NCBI GenBank assembly: GCA_040285825.1
Contig: JAUPSS010000009.1
Span: forward strand, 124,001 to 188,000
Length of the DNA stretch: 64,000 nt
Origin: Eukaryota sp. TZLM1-RC
Lineage: Eukaryota > Metamonada: BaSk clade
Reading direction: 5' to 3'
Shown: piece after piece, positions 50,816-60,933 of the stretch
Layout: the number at the start of each line of letters is the position of its first letter
Position numbering within the stretch: the stretch's first letter is position 1
Position numbers and translations under genes: made by a program
Notes under the pieces: generated by a model
What the model was told of the DNA's origin: nothing
Database searches by the model: none
What the model saw: only the letters and a program-made list of their open reading frames with translations

Positions 50816-50936
50816 TGTAGGTACCTCACTAGTGAGTACCTAAGTATATTGAATAACATTAAATAAAATTATCTTTATCTTAACCCGCCTTAACTAACCC
50901 ATATATACACAGCTAGCATAATGCCTAACGGCAACA
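50816..50936 (+). repeat. Left LTR, 121 bp
   Basis: Starts TGTAGGTACCTCACTAG and ends CGGCAACA. It contains an internal palindrome GGTACCTCACTAGTGAGTACC. The gag start codon at 50921 lies inside the LTR. The next bases are ATAATTATTG. Confidence 0.95.
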
Positions 50937-53900
50937 ATAATTATTGTGCGTCACAGGCACACCACACACCAAACAGCAACAGCGCTGTAAACAACAAAAA
51001 GATGTCTGGGGTATGTCAGACATCTCTCAGAGGAGACCTTTCTAACCCTCCTCTTTACATAATTTCGAGTACAATGAGTGCTCCAACAAAGGAAACGAGT
51101 ACCCCTCCTTCCTCAACGAGTTCGGATGTAGTTCATCCCACTCCTGGTCAAACGAGTTCGAGTTTTTCACACTCCACTCATAGTACAACAAGTTCGGGTG
51201 GAAACCCCACTACCATTCACACGAGCGGAGATCCTCGACTCCCTCCTCCAAATCCGAGTTCGGGTCAAAACCCCACTCCTAACCAAACTCTTTCGGAGGT
51301 AACCCCTCCCACCCAAAACGCCCATTCAACGGCTACCACAGCCCTGACTACGGCCAAGGTCTCGCAGGATAAACCTCCTGCCACTGACCCAGAATTAGAA
51401 GCGCTACTTGCCACTTTCTCAAAAGAAGAAAGTGAGAAACAAGAGCCAACAGACTTTGTGGAGTCTCTCCCTTCAGATACGTCCCTGTACCCAGACTTAG
51501 ACAACTGTGTTTCGGTACAAACCTTAAACGAGACTTTAGAAGGATTCAGGGAAGTTCCCCTCACCTCACAAGTCCTTAAAAACTCTGTAGAGCTTCTTGA
51601 CCAAGAAAGCAAGGAGTTGACGGGTAGACCTGCTGAACGCAGAATACGTCTATCCCCACTAGACTCCTCCTATAGATCCATCATGTCCAAGCTTCGCGCC
51701 GACAGATTCGATTTTATTGGAAGAAAGGCCACCCTCGATATATATGATTTTAGAATACGGTGGTTGGAGGTCATGGAGTATGGTCGAGACTTCTCTAACA
51801 ATTTGGATGGACCCGAGAACATACACCTCCTACCAGACTGGTTTAGGCCAGGTCTGGACAAAATTTATGAAGTCAACAGCACATCTGGAGTGGATTATAC
51901 GGTAGTAAGAGAGGTTTACGAATGCTACCCATCGTCATCAAACCCTGATCTCGTTGAGATGAGACCCGCATCTCAGCCGTTCAGGCTAATTTTCGTCGAA
52001 CAAGGAGTCACCTTCAAACGAGATCATGCCAACATGAAAACGGCAGTCATCTCCACCTATAGGTCTCCCCCCAACCACCACAATGTACAAATTGGGGACA
52101 CTTGGGTTAATAACAAGGCTTTCGCCTTCACCCCAATATTAGGTATAGAGGATACGCCTTTCCAAAGCATTAGACCTTTCAGGCCATCCATCCAACTCAA
52201 CATTCAAGAGGAACCGAAACCTCTTCAGAAACTACAAATTGACCAACTACCGCAGCCTGGTAATCAGGACATTTCTATGGAAGTCCTCACCATCCAACCA
52301 TCGGACACATCTGTCCCAATGGAAGAATCGACCTCACGTCAAACAGGTCCAGGATTGAGCAGACAAGATCTCTCTTCATCTCGGTCAGATACATCATCTG
52401 GAATTCATGACCCTCGACAAGTCCTAGATTTAAACTTACAATCCCACGTTGGATACCATTATAGAACAAAGGCTGTAGAACACGAAACGCTCCATGAGCC
52501 CCCCAGACTCGAGTTCCCAGAAACTCAAATGAAAATAGTACATTTCCTACTGGAATTCGCTCTCTGGGACAATACAGGCAGAGGAGGAACGACAAACGTC
52601 GATACAATAGAAATGCCTCAAACAAGTTCAGCTCAGCAACAGAAACAAATAGCTGACATGGTCAACAGTCTATCTCAGTTACTAGCAATACAGGGAGGCG
52701 CTACAACCGAGATACAACAACAAATAGATTCGTTAAAGTCTCAGCTCGAGTCGCTTCGGACGCCCAAAATTTACAGAATAGACCCCAACTTCATTCAGAA
52801 AATAGGGCCACCTATTCACGCATACGACCTCTTCAGGTCCATCTTAGCGACAACCAACCCCGTGGGAATTTCGGGTTGCATTAGCGCAAGGATAATTTCC
52901 TTTTGGAAACAGCAACAGATCCTTAGCATGGAACCTACAGACGCAGAAATTCTACTGCTTCTTTGTAGGAGGAGCCAATTCAACTCGCTCCACGACGCCA
53001 AACTAGCTCTCCACAAACCCCAATTCAATTGGCGTAAAGTCAATTCAATCGAAGACGCGGAAAGGGAGTTTGCTATATACATGGAAAATTTTGGAGACAT
53101 CCTGAGAATGTCGACATACATCACTGATGTATCAGCCAGGATCGAAGATGTGGTTCACTCGAGCGGAGTATTCACTCTTCCAATGTCAACAGTGGCCCAT
53201 GCCTTTTTAACAGGCATTAACAACTTGGCCTTCACTGAGCCACTGTTCGAAGAATTTTGCAAAGAGAGCTACTGGAAGGACAAGCTAGTGAGCTTCCCCA
53301 AATTAACAAGGAAGGTAAGAAATGACCTATTAACTTGGATGAAGGTTGCACAAAATAGGGAAACGGTCCAGCTATTGAGGAAAGCTGCGTCCAGACCCAA
53401 GATAGAAACAGGTGATTTCCACACCTCAGCAGGAAAAAAGAGAACAAGCCAACCAGACTCATCCATCCCAAATCTAAAAAAAGAGAAACATTACAGAGGG
53501 GGCCACAAATTCTGCACCTTCTGTCAGAAGGCTGGTCATGTAATTGCAGAATGTGAAGACCCCGGATGTACCAGATCTCTGGTCCCATTAGACCAACGAA
53601 GAAGCGCCGGCAGAAGTAGAGGCCGAGGAAAACCATTTAGAGGTAGTTATAATAGTTTCAAATATAGTCAAAGAGGCCATAGTAGAGGCCAAGGTAGATT
53701 TAGGGGCCGAGGTGGCCGTGGTACGAGAGGAAATAAACATCGTGCATATATGTTTCATATACACCAATCATCGCACGCTACAGCTCCCGAATTGAGCCAC
53801 ACTTATACAACCAGCCAATCGGAACATCCAGCTCAAGCATCCCTCTTAAATCCACTCTCTTTCGGTAATGATAATAAAGTAGATAAATATTTGAGTTTAA

Positions 53901-56900
53901 ACAGTTTAGAAAGAGATTTATGCAATCGAGCAGATGAATCTGCACCTTGTATGAACCACAACAGATCCAAGCAGCCTCAGTTCTTAGAGCTTCAGGTTAG
54001 AATCAACGATACGGTCATAAAAGGCATGATAGACACAGCTGCATTTTGTTCTGTCATTTCCCTCGACCTAGCAAATCGGTGTTCAATGTCCATAAATGAA
54101 AACGATATAACACAATTCATCCCTGCTAGCAATGTATCAACGAATTCGCTTGGGAGTGCACAAGGCATTCTGACGTTCAATGTTGGTAGCATCGCGAACC
54201 AAGTATCAATAAATCATACTCTCCCCATTATACCAGGTTCGAACAAATTTTTAATTGGGGTAGACATGTTACAACAACTTGGGCTACTGACATCTGACCG
54301 TTTAGTTATTTTACTAGACGAAGAGCGCCGCACCCTGCTAAATGCTGAAGCCATTTTTGATAACAGAATTAAAACTCACCAAATTGGCCACGTAGAATCA
54401 ACTTCTTGCAGTGAAGAAGATTTTACTCAGCAATTAGATAGATCTGGATGTGAGATTAATTTAGATGATAGTGAGTATAATAAGAGTTTGTCTGATATAT
54501 TAGCTCAATACAAAGACGTATTCAGCGAAAAGCCCAATAAAGATGGAATCGATTGTCCACCCATGACGATCCCCTTCTACAATACTAATACAATTGTACA
54601 TAAACCAGCTCGGGGCCTCAACCCAAAGAAATTACAAATAGCCAATCAGATTTTTGAGGAATTGATTGAAATGGGCTATGCAATTGAATCGAACTACAAG
54701 TTCAGTTCCCCAATAGTATTAGTGATATACCCTGATGATCGAAAACCTAGGTTGACGGGCGACTTCAGTGGTAAAGATGGAGTTAACGCTCATACAATTC
54801 CGGTCGAGTCTAACTTACCATTAATTTCAGATGTTTTGGAATTTCTGAGTCAGGCCAATTTTATTGCCACTTTGGATCTTCCAAAAGCTTTTTGGCAAAT
54901 GAAAGTAGCCGACGAAGATGTTGAAAAGACATCTATCTCTATTCCTGGCAGATCTATTATGTTTAAAAGGGCATGCTTCGGACTAAAGAATATCCCAGCA
55001 ATTTTTCAAAATGTAATGATGGAAATCTTCCAAATAGAAGGAGTATTTATTTACATCGACGACATAATCATAATAGGATCAACCCTTCAAGAATTCTTTG
55101 ACAGAATACAGAGGGTACTGCAATGCGCAAGGAGTAGAAGAGTCAACATTGGATTGAGAAAATGTAAATTCGTTACTGACAAACAACCAATTGACATTTT
55201 AGGCAGCACTTTCCAATTCAAACAAAGAAGAATTAGCAAAAAAACGAGTAGATGCTTTAATAAACATACCTGCTCCAAAAACAATCAAGGAAGTACGGTC
55301 ATTAGTTGGCTCAGTCAATTTCATAAGAGATTGGCTCCCAAATATTTCACAACTAATAGCACCCATAAATGAGTTAATTAAGCACAAACAACGTCGTGTA
55401 AATTGGGAAGCCAAACACGACCACCTATTAGATCAAATAAAACAACTGATTATTAATCACATGCCTCTGGAATTACCTTCACCAGACAAACGCATTCTGA
55501 TTAGCACCGATGCATCTGACATCGCAGTAGGAGGAGTCATTTGGCAAGAAATCGCACCTTATGCACCCATTGGAACTGCATTAAAAGATAGAAAAGTAAC
55601 ACCAATCTCCTTTTATAGTAGGATTTTAACCGACACTCAAAAGCGTTGGTCTACTTTACAGAAAGAACTATATGCGATACTTTTAATACTAACAGAAAGT
55701 CATCTGGAAAGCTTTCTCATTACTAGACATCTGACCATTTTCACAGATCATAGGAATATTGCATTCCTCGCCACGGCTCCTGAAAAGAACAGAATCGTCA
55801 AAAGATGGTTACCTATCTTATCAGAATTTGACTTTGATATCGTACACGAAAAAGGAGAAGATAATCACTGGGCTGACATGATGTCAAGAAACATAGATAC
55901 AAATTTAGAAAACCCGGAAATAAATCACATCAACTACCCACATGATCCCTTTTGGCACGGTGAAATACCTCCCCCCGACGACGATTCTGATTACGAAGAT
56001 CCAGATCCAATCCACATTTTCGAATTAGCAAAGCACCCAGATTTACCCATTTTTTCAAATTGGCTCTCAAAAGTTAGATCAGAGCAACAACTAGCCATTA
56101 GCAATAATGATCCATTATTCAAAAACGCTACACTATGCAAAAACACAGAAATATGGTTAAATAATAATAATAAAATGATAATCCCGACCAAACTAAGAAA
56201 AACGGCACTCAACCTAATACACGGTTTAACCCAATCAGGCCACCCTAGCAAAAACGAAAGTCTTCATAAACTTTCCAAAAGCGATTTCTACTGGCCAAAC
56301 ATGAGAAAAGATCTCATCAAACATATAGAACGTTGTCCCACTTGCCAGAAAACAGCACCAGTAAAGCAATCAAAGACTCCCTCAACTGGTTCCCTGTGGG
56401 CTAATCGCCCTTTCGCAAGATTAAACGTGGATACAATTGGACCACTCAATAAAGACAACAACGATAATAAATATTTATTAGTTTTCGTCGATTCATTTAC
56501 AAGGTATACAATACTTGTACCTTTAAAAGAACTTAATGCCTTAGAAGTAGCAGATGCTCTGATATGGAATGTCTGCGCTATTTTTGGCATACCTATGTCT
56601 ATACATAGTGATAATGGCCCTGAGTTCGCCAACGAAATATTTAATTTGCTTTGCCAAAGAACGTCAATTGAAATGTCTAAATCAATTCCTTACCATTCTG
56701 AAAGCAATGGATTGGTTGAAAGAAAACATCGAGATGTGATACAATGTATAAGGAAATTATTAATAGATTACAACGACTATGATTCATGGTCCACATATGT
56801 ACCAATAACTCAACTATTAATAAATTCAACCAAAAGTAGGATAACAAATCACACTCCTTACGAACTGATGTTTGGGTCATCTATCAGCCCAAGATCAGAT

Positions 56901-57548
56901 CCTGCTAACATCCTAGGAGGCATTTTCGATTTTGAATCCAATGTACCACTTTTGCAAGACCTCAAATTTAAGAATGATCGTCTTCAAAAGAGATGGGAAG
57001 AAGCAGAGCATCACCAACTATTAAATACCCCCAGTCATACGAAACACATTGATGAAAATACATTTAATATTGGTGACTATATCCTTCGGAAGACTAAACA
57101 GCCTAATAAATTGCATGGATCTTGGTTAGGCCCATATCTGGTTTTAGAAACCCCTTCCAACTCCACTTTATTAATAAAGAACCTGACGACTGGTGAACAA
57201 ACAAAAGTATCTAAAAGGGACTGTAAAATTTATAACGCTGACGATCCTAACGATGTTGATCTACTTAGGGCAATCGCAGCCACAGATTCAGGTAAACATG
57301 TCATCGAAGAAATCCTTGACGAGTATAATACTGCTCAAGGACCCTTCTGTACTGTGAGATGGTTTGGTGGAGATACTACCGAGGAACCACTCCATTCTAT
57401 CAGATATTCAGAAGCGTATCAACGATTTAATAAGAAACCAAATAAGAGAAAACGTAAATCTATTAAATCCAACAACGCAGCTCGGGCTCTCCCCGTGCCT
57501 CAGCAAAAGCGTTATCCGCAGAGGAAGCGGAAGAACAATTGTACATAA
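50921..57548 (+). pseudogene. Gag-Pol polyprotein of the LTR retrotransposon, one frameshift
   Basis: First frame 50921-55372: a long Ser/Thr/Pro-rich gag, a CCHC knuckle CTFCQKAGHVIAEC, an Arg/Gly-rich segment, a protease with MIDTAAFCSVIS (Asp-Thr-Ala instead of the usual DTG/DSG), and RT with LTGDFSG, LDLPKAFWQMKV and YIDDIIIIG (55052-55063). Second frame to 57548: RNase H (ISTDASDIAVGGV, FTDHRNIAFL), an integrase zinc finger (HGL...HPSKN...CPTCQ), a DDE core (VDTIGP, HSDNGPEF, GLVERKHRD), and a chromodomain-like end (VIEEILDEYN, CTVRWFGGD, EPLHS). The break in an A7 run lies inside the RT/connection region, so programmed shifting is unlikely. ATGs at 51002 and 51073 are alternative starts. 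Confidence 0.9.
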
Positions 57549-57576
57549 TTTTAATTAAGAAAACGGGAGAAGGTAG

Positions 57577-57697
57577 TGTAGGTACCTCACTAGTGAGTAC
57601 CTAAGTATATTGAATAACATTAAATAAAATTATCTTTATCTTAACCCGCCTTAACTAACCCATATATACACAGCTAGCATAATGCCTAACGGCAACA
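57577..57697 (+). repeat. Right LTR, 121 bp
   Basis: Identical in all 121 positions to the left LTR and followed by TCAG. Confidence 0.95.
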
Positions 57698-58438
57698 TCA
57701 GTTGGAAATCGTGGAAACTGTTCAGGCTTGTGTCTTAAGTGATCCAGATGACTCAATGTTTTGTTTAACTTTTGTTGCTCAAAGGTAGTTTTAAAAGTAT
57801 AAACTCCTTCACCATAAACAAAGTCTTCAAAATGCTGTAGAAATGCACTTCTTGGTTTTACCTTTTTTTGCCCACAATACTCAGCTGAAATATAACAAAT
57901 TCTGGCCATTAATGATTCATACAATTGGGCAGATATTCGTGGTGGTATTAAATTACGTTCAAATCGGGATTGTAAATACAGCTTGACGCAACATGTATGG
58001 GTAAATTCCTGATAAAGTTTGATTTTCTTTCCATAAATCATTTTATATGCCCGATTGCCTAAGTCATGTTCATAGGAAAATTTTAATAAAATTCTTGGCA
58101 AATACCAGAGTATTTAAAAGATAAAGGTCATTTTCCCTGATGACAACTTCTCTCCATCTTGGAGAAAGTTGATTGAATACATCCACCATTGGATATTTTG
58201 AAACAGTGGAAAATGGTAAATTCAATTCATTGAATCAATATTTTAATACTTGTAAATCAATTTTGATTAAATTGTGATTCAATAAACAATGTGGTTGATA
58301 ATTGCCAATAAGGTTTGAAATTCTACGAAGCAAAGTTTCTTCGTTAGAGAATAATTCTGCCTGAACATTCATATCAATTTCAGGTAAAGATATGATTTGG
58401 GAACTCATCTTCAATAATAACGAATATTTGCTTTCCAA
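57698..58438 (-). pseudogene. Fanzor family C, N-terminal part (upstream of LTR insertion)
   Basis: On the minus strand the frame starts MESKYSLLLKMSSQIISL, has a stop after DLQVLKY, then MVDVFNQLSPRWREVVIREN. After a frame change near 58090 it continues through KIKLYQEFTHTCCVKLYLQS and PRSAFLQHFEDFVYGEG to PRFPTD at the LTR boundary. The same end is seen at 15290-15560. I infer it is the N-terminal domain of a third Fanzor family because it joins the block described at 49970-50815. It could alternatively belong to another transposon protein. Confidence 0.5.
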
Positions 58439-58439
58439 A

Positions 58440-58930
58440 AAGAAAATGTGTTGGTCAAACCTACTGGTTGTTCCCGGCTTAAATGGTTTTTTTAACTATT
58501 TTAGACGCCAAGTCCAGTGACCCTTGTAATTCTTCTACCGAACATTTCATTAACTCAGATGTAAATAATCCTCTTCTTGCTAACGAAAAATAAAAAATTG
58601 CTAAATATGCGAAACCCATTTCCTCTTTAAATGAAAATTCTCATGCCCAATATAATTTATGTCCCCTTGGTTTTTGTTTGCTTGGATCTTTAGGTAAGGC
58701 TGCAATGGCTTTCCTAAACGATTTTGTTGTAGTTGTAAAGGAAAGAACTGGAAGAAATTTCAATCGTGATTACTGGCAAAGCAGGATTGTATTTTCTATT
58801 TTTAAGGGAATGGTGAAATTAATTTCTGATTCACTCTCTTCATTTGGGAAATTTTCTGAATCTTTAGAAATTAATTGTTTTGATGTAGGTGAGGCAGATT
58901 TTGAGGAGGTGGAGTTTTAGCTGTTTATTT
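58440..58930 (+). pseudogene. RLE-domain fragment of a third non-LTR family (R3)
   Basis: Plus-strand pieces align in order with the R2 protein: VVPGLNGFFN (R2 VAPGIDGVLN), NSDVNNPLLANEK then KIAKYAKPI (R2 SPLSNAEKKKIKKYEEP), and CPLGFCLLGSLGKAAMAFLN (R2 VPFAISLFGNIGPSGLHFLE). They end SRIVFSIFKGMVKLISDS and EEVEF before TAG at 58918-58920. A frame change and a stop lie near 58490-58590. The family is distinct from R1 and R2 but has the same end. Confidence 0.65.
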
Positions 58931-58950
58931 CCCAGAGTAGACTATACTGC

Positions 58951-58977
58951 TTTTTTTTCCTTTTTTTTCCTTTTTTT
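58951..58977. repeat. Polypyrimidine tandem repeat
   Basis: TTTTTTTTCC twice plus T7, directly after the R3 fragment. It could be a degenerate retroelement tail or simple sequence. Confidence 0.7.
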
Positions 58978-58983
58978 ATCTAG

Positions 58984-59340
58984 TTGATAAATCCCCGTAT
59001 TTGTATCTTTCCCAGAAAAAATGATTTTGAGTGTTGCAATTTTTTCAATTTTGCAAAAATTTGGATGAAAGAAGAAAAAACGTTTCCACCTTTAGAATTA
59101 TTGCAAGGTAATAATTTAATTAAATTTATTCCACAATGTATAAAATATTTAGGTAGAATTCCTGAAAAAGTTTGTGGTGATTTATCCAAATGTTTCAGTG
59201 AAGTGTGTAAAATTTTACAATCAAAAAATAGTGAATTGTTGCCAGATTATTTGATATTTAGCGATCAAGAAATTATCGAAAAATATCAAAATCTTACAAA
59301 ACTAGAAATGTTAAATAAATATGTTGTGGATAGTGGGGGA
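58984..59340 (+). pseudogene. Uncertain ORF, perhaps a retroelement 5' part
   Basis: The frame (to 59463) starts INPRICIFPRKNDFECC and contains FIPQCIKYLGRIPEKVCGDL, FSEVCKILQSKNSELLPDYL and IFSDQEII. This is vaguely like the helical region that precedes RT in non-LTR elements. The last third overlaps the membrane-protein gene in another frame and is probably meaningless. Weak support. Confidence 0.25.
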
Positions 59341-59380
59341 TGGAATTTTCAAATCATTAAATCAAACCTTCATCAACTTT

Positions 59381-59890
59381 ATGCGCCGATACCTTCTCTA
59401 TATACCAATAGGCGTCCTTCTTATACTTGTAATTGTTGTCGTGCTAGTCTATGTCAGGGATAATGACATACCTCTACATCGTAGATTCTCTGGTGAATTT
59501 GTGACTTTGGGTCTGTCCACCATCTTTTCCATAGATCGTGACCGTCAATTACTTCATTATGATGAGAACAACGTACTTACAAGCTACTGTTATAAAGACC
59601 AACTCTTTTCTGCTTATTATTGCTCCCACCCGTCTTCTTTCAACTGTTCAACACTTATCAACACTTTGCTACCTGAGATTCCATCATCAGCAGAGCCATC
59701 TGGGAAGCGCACCTTTTCTTCTTTACTATTTCTTCGCAGGAAATGCTCTGTACTGAAAGTGGACCTAGAATCTTGGTGCACTTTCAAAGGATTCGTGCGA
59801 CAATGGTGTGTTGGCTCAGTTTGCATAGATTTCCATAAGTTGAAAGCACTCGATAAGGATGATGATGCTTTTAGTTTTAATTGCACGTAA
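59381..59890 (+). CDS. Small signal-anchor membrane protein, unrecognised
   Basis: 169 residues from the ATG at 59381 (MRRYLLYIPIGVLLILVIVV): two arginines, then a 23-residue hydrophobic anchor, then a Cys-containing extracytoplasmic or luminal domain (CYKDQLFSAYYCSHPSSFNC, RRKCSVLKVDLESWCTF, RQWCVGSVC). The eight or so cysteines suggest disulfides. The frame runs upstream to 59321 but the anchor at the N-terminus argues for 59381. No known family recognised. Confidence 0.55.
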   Translation: MRRYLLYIPIGVLLILVIVVVLVYVRDNDIPLHRRFSGEFVTLGLSTIFSIDRDRQLLHYDENNVLTSYCYKDQLFSAYYCSHPSSFNCSTLINTLLPEIPSSAEPSGKRTFSSLLFLRRKCSVLKVDLESWCTFKGFVRQWCVGSVCIDFHKLKALDKDDDAFSFNCT

Positions 59891-60933
59891 GTTTTCGCTA
59901 TTTTAACTCTATCTATTTTTATATTATCTTTTGTTGAAATTACGCTATTCATCAACTGATTTTGGGTTGTAATCTAAGGCGAGGTGGACCCAATGTTTGG
60001 AATGTTAAATTATTCATTCTCTTAACCTTTAAAAGAGGTTGTTTCTGGACTGGGTTTTTTTGTAAATAGTTCCTATTTTAGTTTATTTTATTTTTGATTT
60101 CATTTTTGCACGTAATCCTAGAATTAATTTTTAATAAACTCCTTCTCGTTATCAATTATCATTATTAGTACACGCTGATGTAGCTGCATAGACGCAAATA
60201 TAGATAATACTGTAAGCTCTTATTTGGTTTCTTTACCTTCTGAATACTGGTTGTTTGTATTTCAATCAAAGGAAATAGAAGTCATTGTGGGAATATTTCA
60301 AAAATGTATCAGTGATACAGTGGTCATTCCAACGGATAATAATCCTTTATTTTCCCGCTAGAAAGACTTACCCCAACATGTGAACAACTTTTCAACTTTA
60401 CTCATTTTACTTGGACTTCAATATTTGATGACACGGACAGGGTAAATAGGCATCTTCGTAATCAACAGCATTAATAATAACCTAACATTGCTCCATTGTT
60501 GGTGTATGTCTAAGAATAGGATGTTAGTTCTAATATTCAAACAAACCACCTCCATTTGATCAATTAAGTTCAACAAGTAGTTACATGGGGTCTGAGGCAG
60601 TGTAATCAATGCAAAACGTTCTGGAATCGAGAGCCTAATTCTGCTCTAAAAACGTGATGTTGGCTGAAGACATTGTGGATAGAAGGGAGAGATCAGAAGT
60701 GATCAATACACAACAGTCTCAAACCAATGTTATTAAACCCACTGATGCAAGCCTGAAAGATGTTGGCAAGGGTTCTGAAGGCGATGGTATACCACAGAGT
60801 CTGATTCAATAACCTGACCTCAATACATTATCACGAGTAACTATAGACAAAGTTGAGAAACAATGTATAGTTTTGAACAGAAGTAACTTAAACTATCAAG
60901 AAAGTGAATTGACTTCTGAAGAATTCTTTCATT
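59891..60933. other. Intergenic region upstream of pyruvate kinase
   Basis: About 1 kb. A decayed coding-like stretch at 60657-60930 (MLAEDIVDRRERSEVINTQQ, a stop at about 60812, then DLNTLSRVTIDKVEKQ) has no family match. Bases 60857-60877 repeat 49122-49142. Nothing else was seen. Confidence 0.45.

Larger units (their letters stand above)
50816..57697 (+). mobile_element. Ty3/gypsy-type chromovirus-like LTR retrotransposon
   Basis: 6,882 bp with identical 121 bp LTRs, TG...CA ends, a 4 bp target duplication TCAG (50812-50815 and 57698-57701; 5 bp if the terminal A is shared) and a purine tract AAGAAAACGGGAGAAGG just before the right LTR. Gag and pol lie in one frame, broken by one base at 55238-55244. 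The order PR-RT-RNaseH-IN with an integrase-C-terminal chromodomain-like segment places it with chromoviruses. Identical LTRs indicate recent insertion. It interrupts a Fanzor family C gene. Confidence 0.95.

Noticed and set aside
55230-55250. Programmed ribosomal frameshift in the LTR element
   Set aside because: It lies within the RT/connection domain rather than between gag and pol, and in a plain A run. Mutation or assembly error is more likely.
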